Shown: in pieces, positions 12,864 through 23,375 of the stretch | How the letters are laid out: each line of letters starts with the position of its first letter | Numbering within the stretch: the stretch's first letter is position 1 | From: Bradysia coprophila | Lineage: Eukaryota > Arthropoda > Insecta > Diptera > Sciaridae | Length of the DNA: 64,000 nucleotides | Reading direction: 5' to 3' | NCBI RefSeq assembly: GCF_014529535.1 | Contig: NW_023503972.1 | Span: forward strand, 4,154,001-4,218,000 | Translations under genes and position numbers: made by a program | The notes under the pieces: model-generated | The model's input: only the letters and a program-made list of their open reading frames with translations | Database searches by the model: none | Told to the model about the DNA's origin: nothing

Positions 12864-13290
12864 CCACGGCAGAGTAAAATAAACCAGGCAGTAGCGGTTC
12901 ATTTTCGAAACGTCAACTAAGGCAAAGTATATAAACACTGAAGGTAATGCAGACCCTCAGCGGATCAGAGAAATTACGGATCCAAACTTTCAGGTGAATT
13001 CATTTTCGTATGTTGCCTAACTTAGACTTGTGCAACATGACGGCCCTAAATCCTTCCAATTCACCACTAAATACGTACTTGACGCAAACGAATTTTATAT
13101 GTGTGCAACATAACGTCGCTAAATCGTTCCAAATTCACCACTAGATGCAACTTGACGCAAACGAATTCAATACGTATGCAACATGACGGAGCTAAAATTC
13201 ACCTGAAAGTTTGGATCCGTGTGTAACTGTGGATTTGCATTACCTTCAGTGTTAATATTGGGCTAATAGATTATTCAGGCCCCTAGATGG
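12864..13290. mobile_element. CACGGCAGAG MITE, truncated and carrying a nested insertion
   Basis: The left end matches the MITEs at 51552-51754 and 48315-48513 (ACGGCAGAGTAAAATAAACC, then GGTTCATTTTCGAAACGTCA). After ATAAA the match breaks at 12936 and resumes at 13252 (ATATTGG.CTAATAGATTATT). The gap is exactly the inner element at 12936-13251. The expected right terminus is missing, so this outer copy is truncated. Confidence 0.6.
12936..13251. mobile_element. 316-bp foldback element inserted in a MITE
   Basis: Perfect 15-bp terminal inverted repeat CACTGAAGGTAATGC. It is followed by a second inverted block (GGATCCAAACTTTCAGGTGA on the left and its complement on the right). The centre holds three imperfect tandem copies of a unit containing GCAACATGACG..CTAAAT..TTCACCACTA. 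No coding content. Confidence 0.65.
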
Positions 13291-14244
13291 AATTAATTTT
13301 CAATGTAAAAGAAATGGATCGAGGTCCATATTTTTATCTGTGAGTCATTGGAGACCTATAAATTCATCATTAAATTGAAGGCCTGGACGTTGACTGGTGA
13401 AAAACAGGTTTATAAACAAAGGAGTGTAAAAATAAGCAAATATAAGCGAAACCTAAAACGTGTTAGGTGAACGCAACGTTTTTCATATGTGCGATGTGTG
13501 ATTAGACGTTTTTCTTCACGAAACAAAAACATAAATTTGTTACACAATTTCTCATAAATGACAGTTCGGGAGAAAAAATGTCGCAATATCCATTTTCTGT
13601 CAAAGCAATAGAGGAAAATGTCCAATTCAAACTGTCATCAGACAAATTAAAATTCGACTTTTGATTGGAGAAAATAAGGCTAATCACACCGCACGTATAA
13701 AAAATAGTTATTTTCTCAATTCACTGACGAAATGGAAAACTTTCTTTGACTTTTTTGAGTCAAAGAGCCTACGGCCTCACATTTATCACTCGGTTGCATA
13801 AATAACTATTTCACAACTCAGTTACGAAAAGCAAAGTTTCATCGTCGTAATAAATGCTTTTTTAGGCATTTGTTAGGTTGTCACTCGAGGCCTAGGGTAA
13901 TATATGTCACTAATTTTGAATTTGGTTGGTGGATCGGAAAAACACGATTTCCTTATTTTATTGATTTATTTTCCGCTTTAACGATTACATGTCACAACCG
14001 CCTTCCAATTTATTTACGAAACTTTAAAAACTCAAATTCCACAATGTCCAGCCTCAGTATAGTTAGTGATATTAGTGATTTTGTGTTTAGTTGTGTCGCT
14101 TAGGCTCTAAATTACTTAAAATTCAACACAAAAACAAGAACGTCTGTGCGTGACTCTAACTTTCTGTTTTGCCTTTTGAGTCACAATTCCATCACAATTA
14201 ATATAATTAGGAGGGTCGAACTATTTGTAATGGTAAGCGTACAA
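13291..14244. other. Intergenic, repeat remnant
   Basis: The segment 13490-13690 is related to 50700-50905: both contain ACGAAAC, AATTTGTTAC, GTGACAGTTCGGGAGAAAA-type blocks and GGAGAAAATAA. No gene seen. Confidence 0.45.
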
Positions 14245-15624
14245 TCACAGACCATTCAACGCTTGATTTAAGTCTTCAATTAAGAACTGAACGTCTTCTA
14301 ATCCACATGACAACCGGATCAAATTTTCAACCAATCCAAGTTCAATGACCTCTTCGTTCGAAAAGGTCGTAGGCACAGCAAACCATAAAAGGGGTGCTTG
14401 AGCCAGACTCTCACAACCTCCCAAACTGTCGGCCCACATGAAAACGTTTAACGTTTTCAAGAATTTCTTTGTCATGTCCAACGTTCCGTCTTTGATGTAG
14501 AAACAGAAACTTCCCGACTGTCCATACGACTGAGAAATGGCAAGCTTATGCTGTGGATGTGATGGCAGACCGGGATGAAGCACTTTGCTGACTCTGGGAT
14601 GCGATTCTAGGTATCTGGCAAGTATCAGCGCATTTTCCGAGTGACGTTCCATTCGAATAGCTAACGTTTTCAAACTTCTGTAGACCATGTAACAGTCGAA
14701 CGGTGACGGTATAATTCCTGTGATATTTTGTGCCAGTTTCAGCTTTTCATAGAGATCTTGACTGTTTGTAGAAATGGAGCCCATGACAACTGGAAAACAG
14801 AAATTAATTTTAATTCAATAAGCTACCGCTGGTGCAACATTCCTATATACCATCATTGTGCCCGTTCATAAATTTGGTTAAAGAGTATGCAACTGCGTCG
14901 GCCCCTAGCATGAGTGGACGTTGAAAATAACTAGACAACGGTGTGTTATCGACCACCAGAATGGCACTGCTTTCTTTATGGACAATCTCTTCAAATAGAC
15001 ATTTTGTCAGTGCCTTCATTCGCCAAAGTGACAAGTGAGAAATGTACCTGCGATTCCCCGAATATCCAAGACAATCATCATCGGATTGGTTGGTGTTTCC
15101 ATCCACACCATCTTCGTTTTTGGTGTCAGAGCTTTCCTCAAATGGTCATGCTTTGTGAGATCAACAAAGTCTGTCTCGATGCCAAAATTGACTGCAATAT
15201 CGCGGAAGAGACCAATCGTACCGGTGTAAATATTGTCACCACATATAATCCTATCGCCAGGTGTCATTGTTGATATCAATGTCATTTGTCCACCAGTTCC
15301 TGATGGGAACGACAAACAATATTTGCCCACATCGAGTGCAGCTAACGTATTCTCCAAAACTGTTCGTGTCGGATTGTCATAATGATTGAGCTCCAATGTG
15401 GGATCCAAATCTTGTTTTTTGTACGAAGTCGTCATATAAATGGGTAAAACAACGGCCCTGCAACAAAATTGGCTTGTATTGTGTGGTAAGTGACTCTGTC
15501 GAAATCGTTCAAAAATTACTTGCATTGCCAAAGCTCTGGCTTTTGTCCAGCGTGAATGGCTTTCAGTGCAAAACCAGGCTCTTGTTTTAGGTATCCAATT
15601 TCTTCGTTTACACTAGGTCTCGCC
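14245..15624 (-). CDS. Cystathionine gamma-lyase-like PLP enzyme (diverged, 5' end not found)
   Basis: Cys/Met-metabolism PLP enzyme; family members act in cytosolic transsulfuration, splitting cystathionine to cysteine. Exons are about 15624-15520, 15457-15048, 14988-14851 and 14789-14245. The introns are 62, 59 and 61 bp, in phases that join into one frame of about 400 aa ending [20 protein letters not shown]. Visible motifs are [13 protein letters not shown] near the N-terminus, [29 protein letters not shown], and the PLP lysine in [11 protein letters not shown]. Odd points: the YSRSGNPTR block is replaced by LNHYDNPTR, losing the Tyr and Arg that bind PLP phosphate from the partner subunit; SGLAA is SGTGG; MTHAS is absent. 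The first exon with ATG was not located: the frame opens after a weak acceptor at 15624. It is likely a diverged paralogue rather than the main enzyme; a pseudogene without a start cannot be excluded. Confidence 0.85.
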
Positions 15625-15820
15625 CTGAATTTTTAAATTTTATCTTTTTAGTGCAGCAAAAATATGAATGAAATTTCTCAGACAACACGTTCTCGGAACG
15701 GTCATTCTCTATTCTCTTTTCTTTAACAACTCTATCAAATCAAGATAGACTGTATCAACCAGCCCAATATCAGGTAGGCGATAATAGCTTGGAAAAGCGT
15801 TTGTTCACACTTGACCATAA

Positions 15821-16348
15821 CACTAGGCAACACAGGTCATGTACACGGATGGTGGCATAGTGCGTTGGATTGGTCTTGGTGCCCTGAATATGGAACACAC
15901 CTCCGTTCGTCCCAGTGACGTCTGTGTGTAGACGTAACCCACTCGAATATTTGACAACGAAAGTGCACCGATCCGGTCGGTGTTTGGTGTGGTAAGGTAT
16001 TCGGACCTCCTGAGTTCAAATAACAACTCCATTGGTCTCGATCACCTATATGTGGTTCAGACCGGAAAATGTTTTACCCACACAGCCAAAAAAATTTCTG
16101 GTCTGAACCACAGATAGGTGATCGAGACGAATGGAGTTGTTAATTGAACTCAGGAGGTCCGAATACCTCACCACACCAAACACCGACCGGATCGGTGCAC
16201 TTTCGTTGTCATATATTCGAGTGGGTTACGTCTACACACAGACGTCACTGGGACGAACGGAGGTGTGTTCCATATTCAGGGCACCAAGACCAATCCAACG
16301 CACTATGCCACCATCCGTGTACATGACCTGTGTTGCCTACGCCTAGTG
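15821..16348. repeat. Long foldback: two about 245-bp arms, 36-bp spacer
   Basis: Arms 15821-16063 and 16100-16348 are near-perfect reverse complements, starting CACTAGGCAACACAGGTCAT and ending with its complement, with only scattered mismatches and one 6-base insertion near the right end. Both arms contain open frames, but they mirror each other and match no family I know. It sits about 200 bp upstream of the lyase-like gene. A transcript crossing it would fold into a long hairpin RNA. Confidence 0.85.
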
Positions 16349-18671
16349 TAATCCTCTTTCTATAATCTTAACACCTAGTAGATACTGGGCTAACTTATTA
16401 CTCTTCCAAAGTACAGAGACCGGAGATCAGTACGCTGTGGCTTCTTATTCTCGACTAAAATCGGTCGACTAAATTTTTAATTATTTTTCGGTTAACAGCG
16501 ATTTTAGAGCAGCTTGTTAGATTTGCGATAGAACAGAAAATGGAGAATGACGTCGACATACTGTTCCAGCACTCATTTTATTACTTGAAAGCATTTTTAT
16601 TCAGAAAGCAATTGAATTTCTTATTGACATCAACATTTATAGGTTCATTGTACTTTAGGTTTAGATGCAAAACAATTTTTATAGTAAAATTCTGACCAAA
16701 TTAACAATGAGTTTTGGCTAATGTACCCTTTTATACAATGAAACAAAGTGTTGCCGATCGGCCGATTTTCATATTAAACGCATTCCGTCCCTTGACTAAA
16801 TATTGATTTTAAATAAATGATTATGTGATAGAGTTATACGTACAGTTCTTAAAGTTGCATTACGGTTTAATTGATATCCGTTTGTCACTTCAGAAGAGTA
16901 CAACAGTATCTAAAGAACATCGGCACAGAGCCAACGAGAAAAAATAATCGAAAAATTCACATTTTTGTTCTTGAAATTGACATTGACACTGGCTTTTTTA
17001 ATATGGTAATATGAGGTCACATTGGATGCTGCGGAAGTAATTCATTACCTGATGTAATAAGTTTGTGATAAAACAAAACGCACAAGTGTGTTTTTGATCA
17101 ACAAGCTCAGCAAACTCGGTTTCGGCTCAGATATACAAACTATATACAATGTATCCAAGTTTGCTATCTGTCGCATGTGCAAGTTGATTTCCACAAAGGA
17201 AAATGAACCGAAAATGATCCAAATGTAATGAATCATTTTCGCAGGGGCAAATTCTTATGGAAAGGTCAACTTTCGTATGGGTCAGGTAGTAAAAACGAAA
17301 AGTAAAATTGTTGAAGTAATAGATTCGGTATCAGTGTGTATTACTCTAGCTAATGTTTTGAACAGTACAAGTACCAGATTCAATAAATATAGACAATAAT
17401 TGAGTGTGTAAGAAACAAGCGTCGGTCGTTTCCAAATTTTTTTTTTATTAAAAGCGAAAAAAAGGCTGCAAAGTGCAACCAGTAAAAAAACGATATTTTC
17501 AAAAAAAAATATTTACAATAAATAAAAATCATCAATTCTATTACGTCCCAAGGTCCCAAAAATGCAATCCAAATTTTGATAACAAAAGTTATGGAATAGA
17601 CCGACGTTTCGTTAAAAACATATCTCCTCGGTATCGGCATGTTCCATAAATTATTCAATCGATATCGAGCACTGGTTCTGTCTATCTACGTTAAGTATAA
17701 AAAAATGCCTGACGGCCGAGTTCTAAAGCGACAGCAAAGCTTTTGTTTTCATAGTCTCAATGACTGTGATTTGGAAACGAACCGAACAACTTTAAAAATG
17801 GAATGTGTGTGAGAAATATTCTCGCGAAGTTTTTTTTTTCTTAGAAATATTTATCGTATGCAAACCCAATGATTTCGTAGGATTTTATTTCCAAACCTTT
17901 TCACCGCATTCTCCACATTAACGATCTTAGTTTTTCGTCATTCCACCTTCAGTTTTATTTTAGTTTTCTATTCATTTGTCATAATTAGTAACGGTAGCCA
18001 ATATTATTGCACAAAATTTCTCGGAATTTTTTGTTTTTATGATTTTAGTTGGCTAGTTTACAAACGTGAAAATTACTCGACACTAGCCTCTTCTATGAGA
18101 ATATCATTTCCGAATGTGTGTTTAATGATGCCTTCTAATTATTTAGCGATGGTTTTGATGACATTTGTAATTTTAATTTAATATTTTATAACGTCCTCTC
18201 GGTGTAAGGTCAGCGCATTTTGGCAATTAACAAATTGTTTATTCTGATGTACACATATGGGTTGCATATAACTATACATTTAATCACTTTGCAGGCAATT
18301 TTTTAGAGACCTAATCTGAAACTGATATAAGAAAACCTGACTTGAAATTGGCATATTTTTAGGAATTTAATTAAATTTCCTAAAAATTCTTAAAGAATTC
18401 CTAAGCATTCCAAAAAAATCTGAATTTTAAGGAGTTGTCTGGGAATAAATTCCTAAAAAATAGGCCCTGATTCAGGTCATGTTAAGGTTATCGTGAAATC
18501 TCTTGTTCAGCTTTTCAGGTTGACCTAAACCAGATAAGATAAAACCTGATTCAAACCAGGTCACGTTGAATCTGAAATTTAATGTTGGTATTGACCTGTT
18601 ATGTTCCGGTCAAACTGAACTAAATCAGGTCGCCGTGAACATGATCGGAACCTTATCTTATATACACAGTG
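16349..18671. other. Intergenic, repeat remnants
   Basis: No gene seen. The segment 17010-17290 is a copy of the repeat at 52520-52830 (shared CACATTGGATGCTGCG, AAGTAATTCATT, AATGGATCATTTTCGCAG-like ends). 18290-18480 ends AAAAATAGGCCCTG and belongs to the hAT-like family seen at 9467. 18470-18640 carries repeated AACCTGA/TCAGGTT motifs. Confidence 0.5.
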
Positions 18672-18753
18672 TTAAGCAGCAAATGATAAACCAAAGAAAA
18701 TAATCAAACTCGACAATAGCTCAACGAAAATATTCTTAGCGAAGCAGTCACAT

Positions 18754-19151
18754 TTATAAGTACTTGTTTGTTGAGCTGTTGCCATCACATCTTCCTACTT
18801 TAGTCAGCAGCTTCCCAGCTTTCTCATCAACGGCACAATCATCGACGTGTTCATCAATTCCATTACTTTCACTGTGATCAATACCATTCTGTTTATCGCT
18901 GAAAGAAATATATACACAACATCGAACTGTTGCATCACCAGCTGCTTAAGGTCACTCACTCACTTGTTTGACTCATTGTTGATAGCATGTGTATCGTATT
19001 GTTCGTTTGTATCTGCGCCCAGTGCTTTCTTAGCTGGATGATGCTAGGAACATTTTTAGCTTATCAAACAAACACAGAAATTTTTCGATTCACATACCCA
19101 CGGATTTATTGGCTCATCTTGAACGTATTTGTATTGAGTTATTACGGACAT
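18754..19151 (-). CDS. Unrecognised small three-exon gene, 92 aa
   Basis: I do not recognise the product. Exons are 19151-19098, 19043-18964 and 18898-18754. Introns are 54 bp (GTATGTGA..TTCCTAG, phase 0) and 65 bp (GTGAGTGA..TTTCTTTCAG, phase 2). The joined frame of 279 bases is unbroken from ATG to TAA. The protein begins MSVITQYKYVQDEPINPW, is hydrophilic and acidic (GIDHSESNGIDEHVDDCAVD) and ends GNSSTNKYL; no signal peptide or membrane segment. Intron sizes match those of the lyase-like gene, and GC content is higher than in flanking DNA, which supports a real gene. A second frame (18785-18672) overlaps the end and encodes 37 aa with a hydrophobic C-terminal stretch (IFVELLSSLIIFFGLSFAA). 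It could be a downstream ORF, an alternatively spliced ending, or chance. Confidence 0.6.
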
Positions 19152-20375
19152 TTTTGCTTGGGTTTTAAGTAAAGAAATTAATTTAATTTTTTTGGAAGAA
19201 CCGTTTTTCCAATGTTAGTTTATCCACTTGGAATGTATTTTCATCAACTGATGTGAACATCAAATGTGATTTTTTTTTCTCGAATTTAGATTTTTCTGCA
19301 CTTACACCTGCGCAAAAAAAAAGTGTTTTTCACATTGGAATATTTTCAGCAGATGAGTAAATATAGACGAAGAAACTTATGTGTTTCAAACAGAAAATCT
19401 TCTCGTTTTAAAAATAGAATTTTCGTTTATTTTTGAATGTAAATTTGAAAACTTTTCCTGTGGTGGTGGTCACTAATCTGTTTTCATGCGTCGATTACTT
19501 GAACATTTGTAAGTTGTACAACATTTTCTGTTTTTGAAGCCAATCGATCAGTAAGACAATTACATTTCGATTTTACGACTTCCGTTCGATAATATGCGCT
19601 AAATATACAGTACGACGACCCGCCAACGCATTATTCAATTGTTGTGAACTAAAACACAATTTTGTTTTTCTTGAATCATTGTTACGAAAAGTCTCTGAAA
19701 ATTTCGAGTCGTCCCTGATAAAATCCTGAAAAAGTCTCTGAAAACTATTTCAATTTTTTCTGTCCTAAAATTGGGTGGCGTTCGAATGAAATTCACATAA
19801 CCATGCAACCCGTCTATTCAATTTATTGTATTGTCTTTGTTGGGACCATTCCCAGAACCAGATGCTGCGACTTTTTATTTGAAATTTTAATTCTTAAAAA
19901 GTCTCACGGTCTTTTTTAGTATCTTTTAACAATTCATTCTAAAAATTCAATAAAATTGTTAACAGTCGGGGCCAGTGAAAATTAGACATAAATGTATGTC
20001 AGCTGTTTAGTGTATTCCACTAATCCACTAATACTAACGATGGACCAGTTGAAAAACAGCTGAAGCAAATTTATGTCGAAATTTCACTGACCTCAACTGT
20101 AAGTTTAAAATTCTTTAAAACTTTTGGAAGTTCTTAAAATTCGCATTACTTCTGAAGTAATTCCGGCTCTGCTGTGCCGCGTATAACTCACCGTATTTTA
20201 ATTCATATTTTCATTGGTATCGACAGAGGCAAAGCATTACAAGCAGGCACTAGAGCAGAGTTAATAATGCGTTGATAGAGACGATAGAAGGACTAATTGA
20301 CAATTAGTAATTGCAGCCTATTTTTGGTATAAGATTCTTACAGTTTCCATAAAATTCTGTATTGCATTGCGGTGA
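19152..20375. other. Intergenic with one small foldback
   Basis: The stretch 19968-20105 is an inverted repeat (GGGGCCAGTGAAAATT on the left, AAATTTCACTGACCTC on the right, with CAGCTG blocks inside). It is related to the elements at 42325-42530 and 58845-58989. Otherwise nothing recognised. Confidence 0.5.
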
Positions 20376-21284
20376 ATAGGGTGGATGTACCCATCCTCGG
20401 ACGATTAACTTTTTTTTCGACTTCAATTAAGTACTATAAAGGCTCAAGCTATTGTTTTGGAAAGATTGTATTTTCCAACAGTCACAAATTTAATTAAGAT
20501 TCGTTTTATGTACACTAATTAAATCATTTATTTCCGAATTATTTTTAATTAACACTTTTATTCAGCCGAATCCAATTGTCGGACACTTTTTTCCGATGCT
20601 CGGACACCTCTTCTTCAATGCTCGGACGCTAATTGAATTAAATTATTTCAGGGATTTTTTTTCAATAAAATAAGAAAAGTCAATTGTTAATCATTCAAAT
20701 ACACTAAAAATGAAGTGAAAACACTAAATTGAATAAAACCATTTAAATTACAATTTACAAAGCATTTTCGAGTCACACTATTTTGGTACCATTTTCGGTG
20801 TATTTAACATGGCATATGTTGAATTTGACACTTCATATGTTTTCCATATAGTCCGACTACTGAATCAACACCAAATATTCTGTTTGTATCAACCGGACAC
20901 CCGAAAAACAGTAGATATAATTGTTTATAATCGTGTTTGAGTGAAAATAATATTATTTTGAACATTAATTAATCTCAAAAACAAAGCCACTGTACAATAT
21001 AAGTAATTTTCAACTTGAAAAAAGAAGTGTTTTGATTACCGCACAAACTATTTTTCAGGTAGAAAATTAAACTTTTCTGTACGTGGTGCTACTGTTTCAA
21101 TGATTAAAATTACACGGTATTCCTAGTGAATCCAATTTTACGATCAATCGATAGTGAAAACTACAAATTACAACTGAAGGATAGTCATCCACAATATTTT
21201 CGAGCTTGAAGTTAATTATTTTACTTTCAATGTCAAAGTGTCCGAGCATTGGGTCGTGTCCGAGGACTGGTACGCCTACCCTAT
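20376..21284. mobile_element. 0.9-kb non-autonomous inverted-repeat element
   Basis: Left end ATAGGGTGGATGTACCCATC then CTCGGAC; right end GTCCGAGGACTGGTACGCCT then ACCCTAT. The inverted match is about 27 bp with a few differences. Internally CTCGGAC occurs four more times near the ends, such as GATGCTCGGACACCTC. No coding frame. The termini resemble the short foldback at 54750-54890, whose end reads GTAGGGTGAGCGTATTAATC then CTCGGAC. Confidence 0.6.
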
Positions 21285-23080
21285 ATCGACATTAAACACT
21301 GTTTTTCGGAGAATTATACCGAACATTAGTTCTGCGATTCTCGTTGCACTCGTGTTTTGTGTAAAATACACAAGAATATAACGCTGGCAATGTACTTTTA
21401 AAATATTTTAAATGAAATTTGTAATAATTTTTAAAGAATTTTTAGGGATTTAATTAAATTAACTATTAGACAAAACCTAAAATTATCAATTTTAACGTTT
21501 CCGTGGAAATAATAAATAACAAAGTCGAAAATTACACAATTTTTGGGTGGTAACAAAGGAATTGCAGAAGTCAGAGTGTGGTGGAAATACGTCAGTGGTT
21601 CCGAATTTTTATTTTGACGTAATATACTATTATTAAAGAATGCTTAAAACCTCGATAAGCCATTTAATAAGTAATTTCCAACCGATTTTAATTTTGTTTT
21701 TAAATTTACACTCAACCTAAGCAGATTCATTATTACAAGTGTAATTATCTGTCTATATGCACATTGATTAGATGCACATTCTGATGGTTGGTCAAAATTG
21801 ACCAGTTTCAATATAGAGAGAACTCAATTTCCCCTTTAAATAAAAACTTTACACTCACCTGAAAGTAGTTAGCAAGAAATTTATGTCTTTGGTTAATCCG
21901 ATTATCAAATGATTATCCTATGAAAAACGGAGAGTCGCATGATTATTGTTAAGCATTTTGAGGTGAGTGTAGGTCAATGATGATCCCTATTAAAAATAGC
22001 CAGAATCCGATTCGTCCGTTGAAAAATATTTTTTCTTTAAATCTTCTTGACTGGGGTCAGAGGTAATTGTAGATAACATTTAAATCAATCCTTAGCACAG
22101 ATTTCCAGTCCACGAAAAGCCGCCACGAAAGTCACAAGACCACACGTGTCTGAACGCGAGCCAGACTAGATCAATGAATCGATCTTTGGTAAAATTGATT
22201 TTCGATTTAAATTTCATTTCCACAACTTACTACTGACCTACGGTCGGTCGGTCGGTAGAGTCAAATAACTCCATGAACATGGTTAATGGTATTTCGAATA
22301 TCTTCCTACATTGCAAGTAGGGTATATTTGTTGTTTGTAGCGTTTTCTCTGAATATTGAATTGAATCTTGTAATTTTATGAATTTTGCTTATTTAATCCG
22401 AGATATTTTGCTCAAGCAGTTGCTTCTATAGTTCCGTATATACACGAATTACTTCCAGTGCAGTTGTTATTCAAATTGCTCACAGGAAATTATTTCTGCA
22501 TTCAATGCATGTTATCAATGAATGAATAATCTTTAGTCGCGTCTTATAACAAGCAAATGGATAAATTTGTATTTATTGTTTCCAGTTGAATAAAGCCTGG
22601 AGTTTATGTCTCGAACATGCATAAAAACCGTTTCGAATGCGACCTTTTTCCATTTTCAGGGAAATATTTGATGAAATCGTCTATCTGTGCATAGGTCTAG
22701 ACATTGAATGACGGATATCAATTTAGATCAATTTACTGCAATATATGATATGTCTAACATTAGATTAGTTCGTTGAGTGGATGGGGTTATTGCGGACTTC
22801 AAATACCTGAGATTGATATGAGATTTGCATTTTGCCTCTCCAAACCTTTTGTTATTTCAGACAGATGTCAATATGTTCTAGCTAATGTTCTGAGATTCTA
22901 AGATTAAGATTCTATGGCATCCGTTGTAGTTCTTTAAATCGAATAATGCTGCCACCTCTTATTGTTTTCTTGCTATGGAATCAGAAAATTATTCCCTTGA
23001 CTGAAAGTCATGGGTCTTACGAATGCTAAACACTCTAAAATGTTTGTCACACAATGTTCACTACTATATGATTGAAAATA
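21285..23080. other. Intergenic, nothing recognised
   Basis: AT-rich, no supportable gene, RNA or clear repeat. A short GGTCGGTCGGTCGGTAG run lies at about 22243. Confidence 0.5.
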
Positions 23081-23309
23081 CCAAGGCTGTATACTTTGAG
23101 GAGGTCACGCAGACCGCCATTTTATTAGATACGCGGGAACACACCACTTCTGATGATTTTGCATGTAAAAAAATTCACAACATCATCAAGACGACGAGAA
23201 TCATCAGAGTAGGTGAATTTTTGTTTGAAATCGGCCATTTTATCATCAACTGTGGTGTGTAACCCGCGTATCTGTATCTGCGTGACCTCCCCAAAGTATA
23301 CAGCCTTGG
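23081..23309. repeat. Foldback element, 229 bp
   Basis: Ends CCAAGGCTGTATACTTTG and CAAAGTATACAGCCTTGG are perfect inverted copies. Inside them further paired blocks follow (GGAGGTCACGCAGA, ATACGCGGG, ACACACCA and their complements). The ORF crossing it is a by-product. Confidence 0.75.
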
Positions 23310-23375
23310 AAAATACATGGAATGTATGACCAAAAACCTTAAATACAGAAAATGTTTGTCACACTTTGTTCATTT

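Noticed and set aside
15823-16346. ORFs of 60-71 codons, mirrored on both strands
   Set aside because: They are the same sequence read from the two arms of the foldback, so the symmetry comes from the inverted repeat and is not evidence for coding.
18847-19172. + strand hydrophobic ORFs (64 and 61 codons)
   Set aside because: They are the complement of the three-exon minus-strand gene, whose junctions keep frame exactly.
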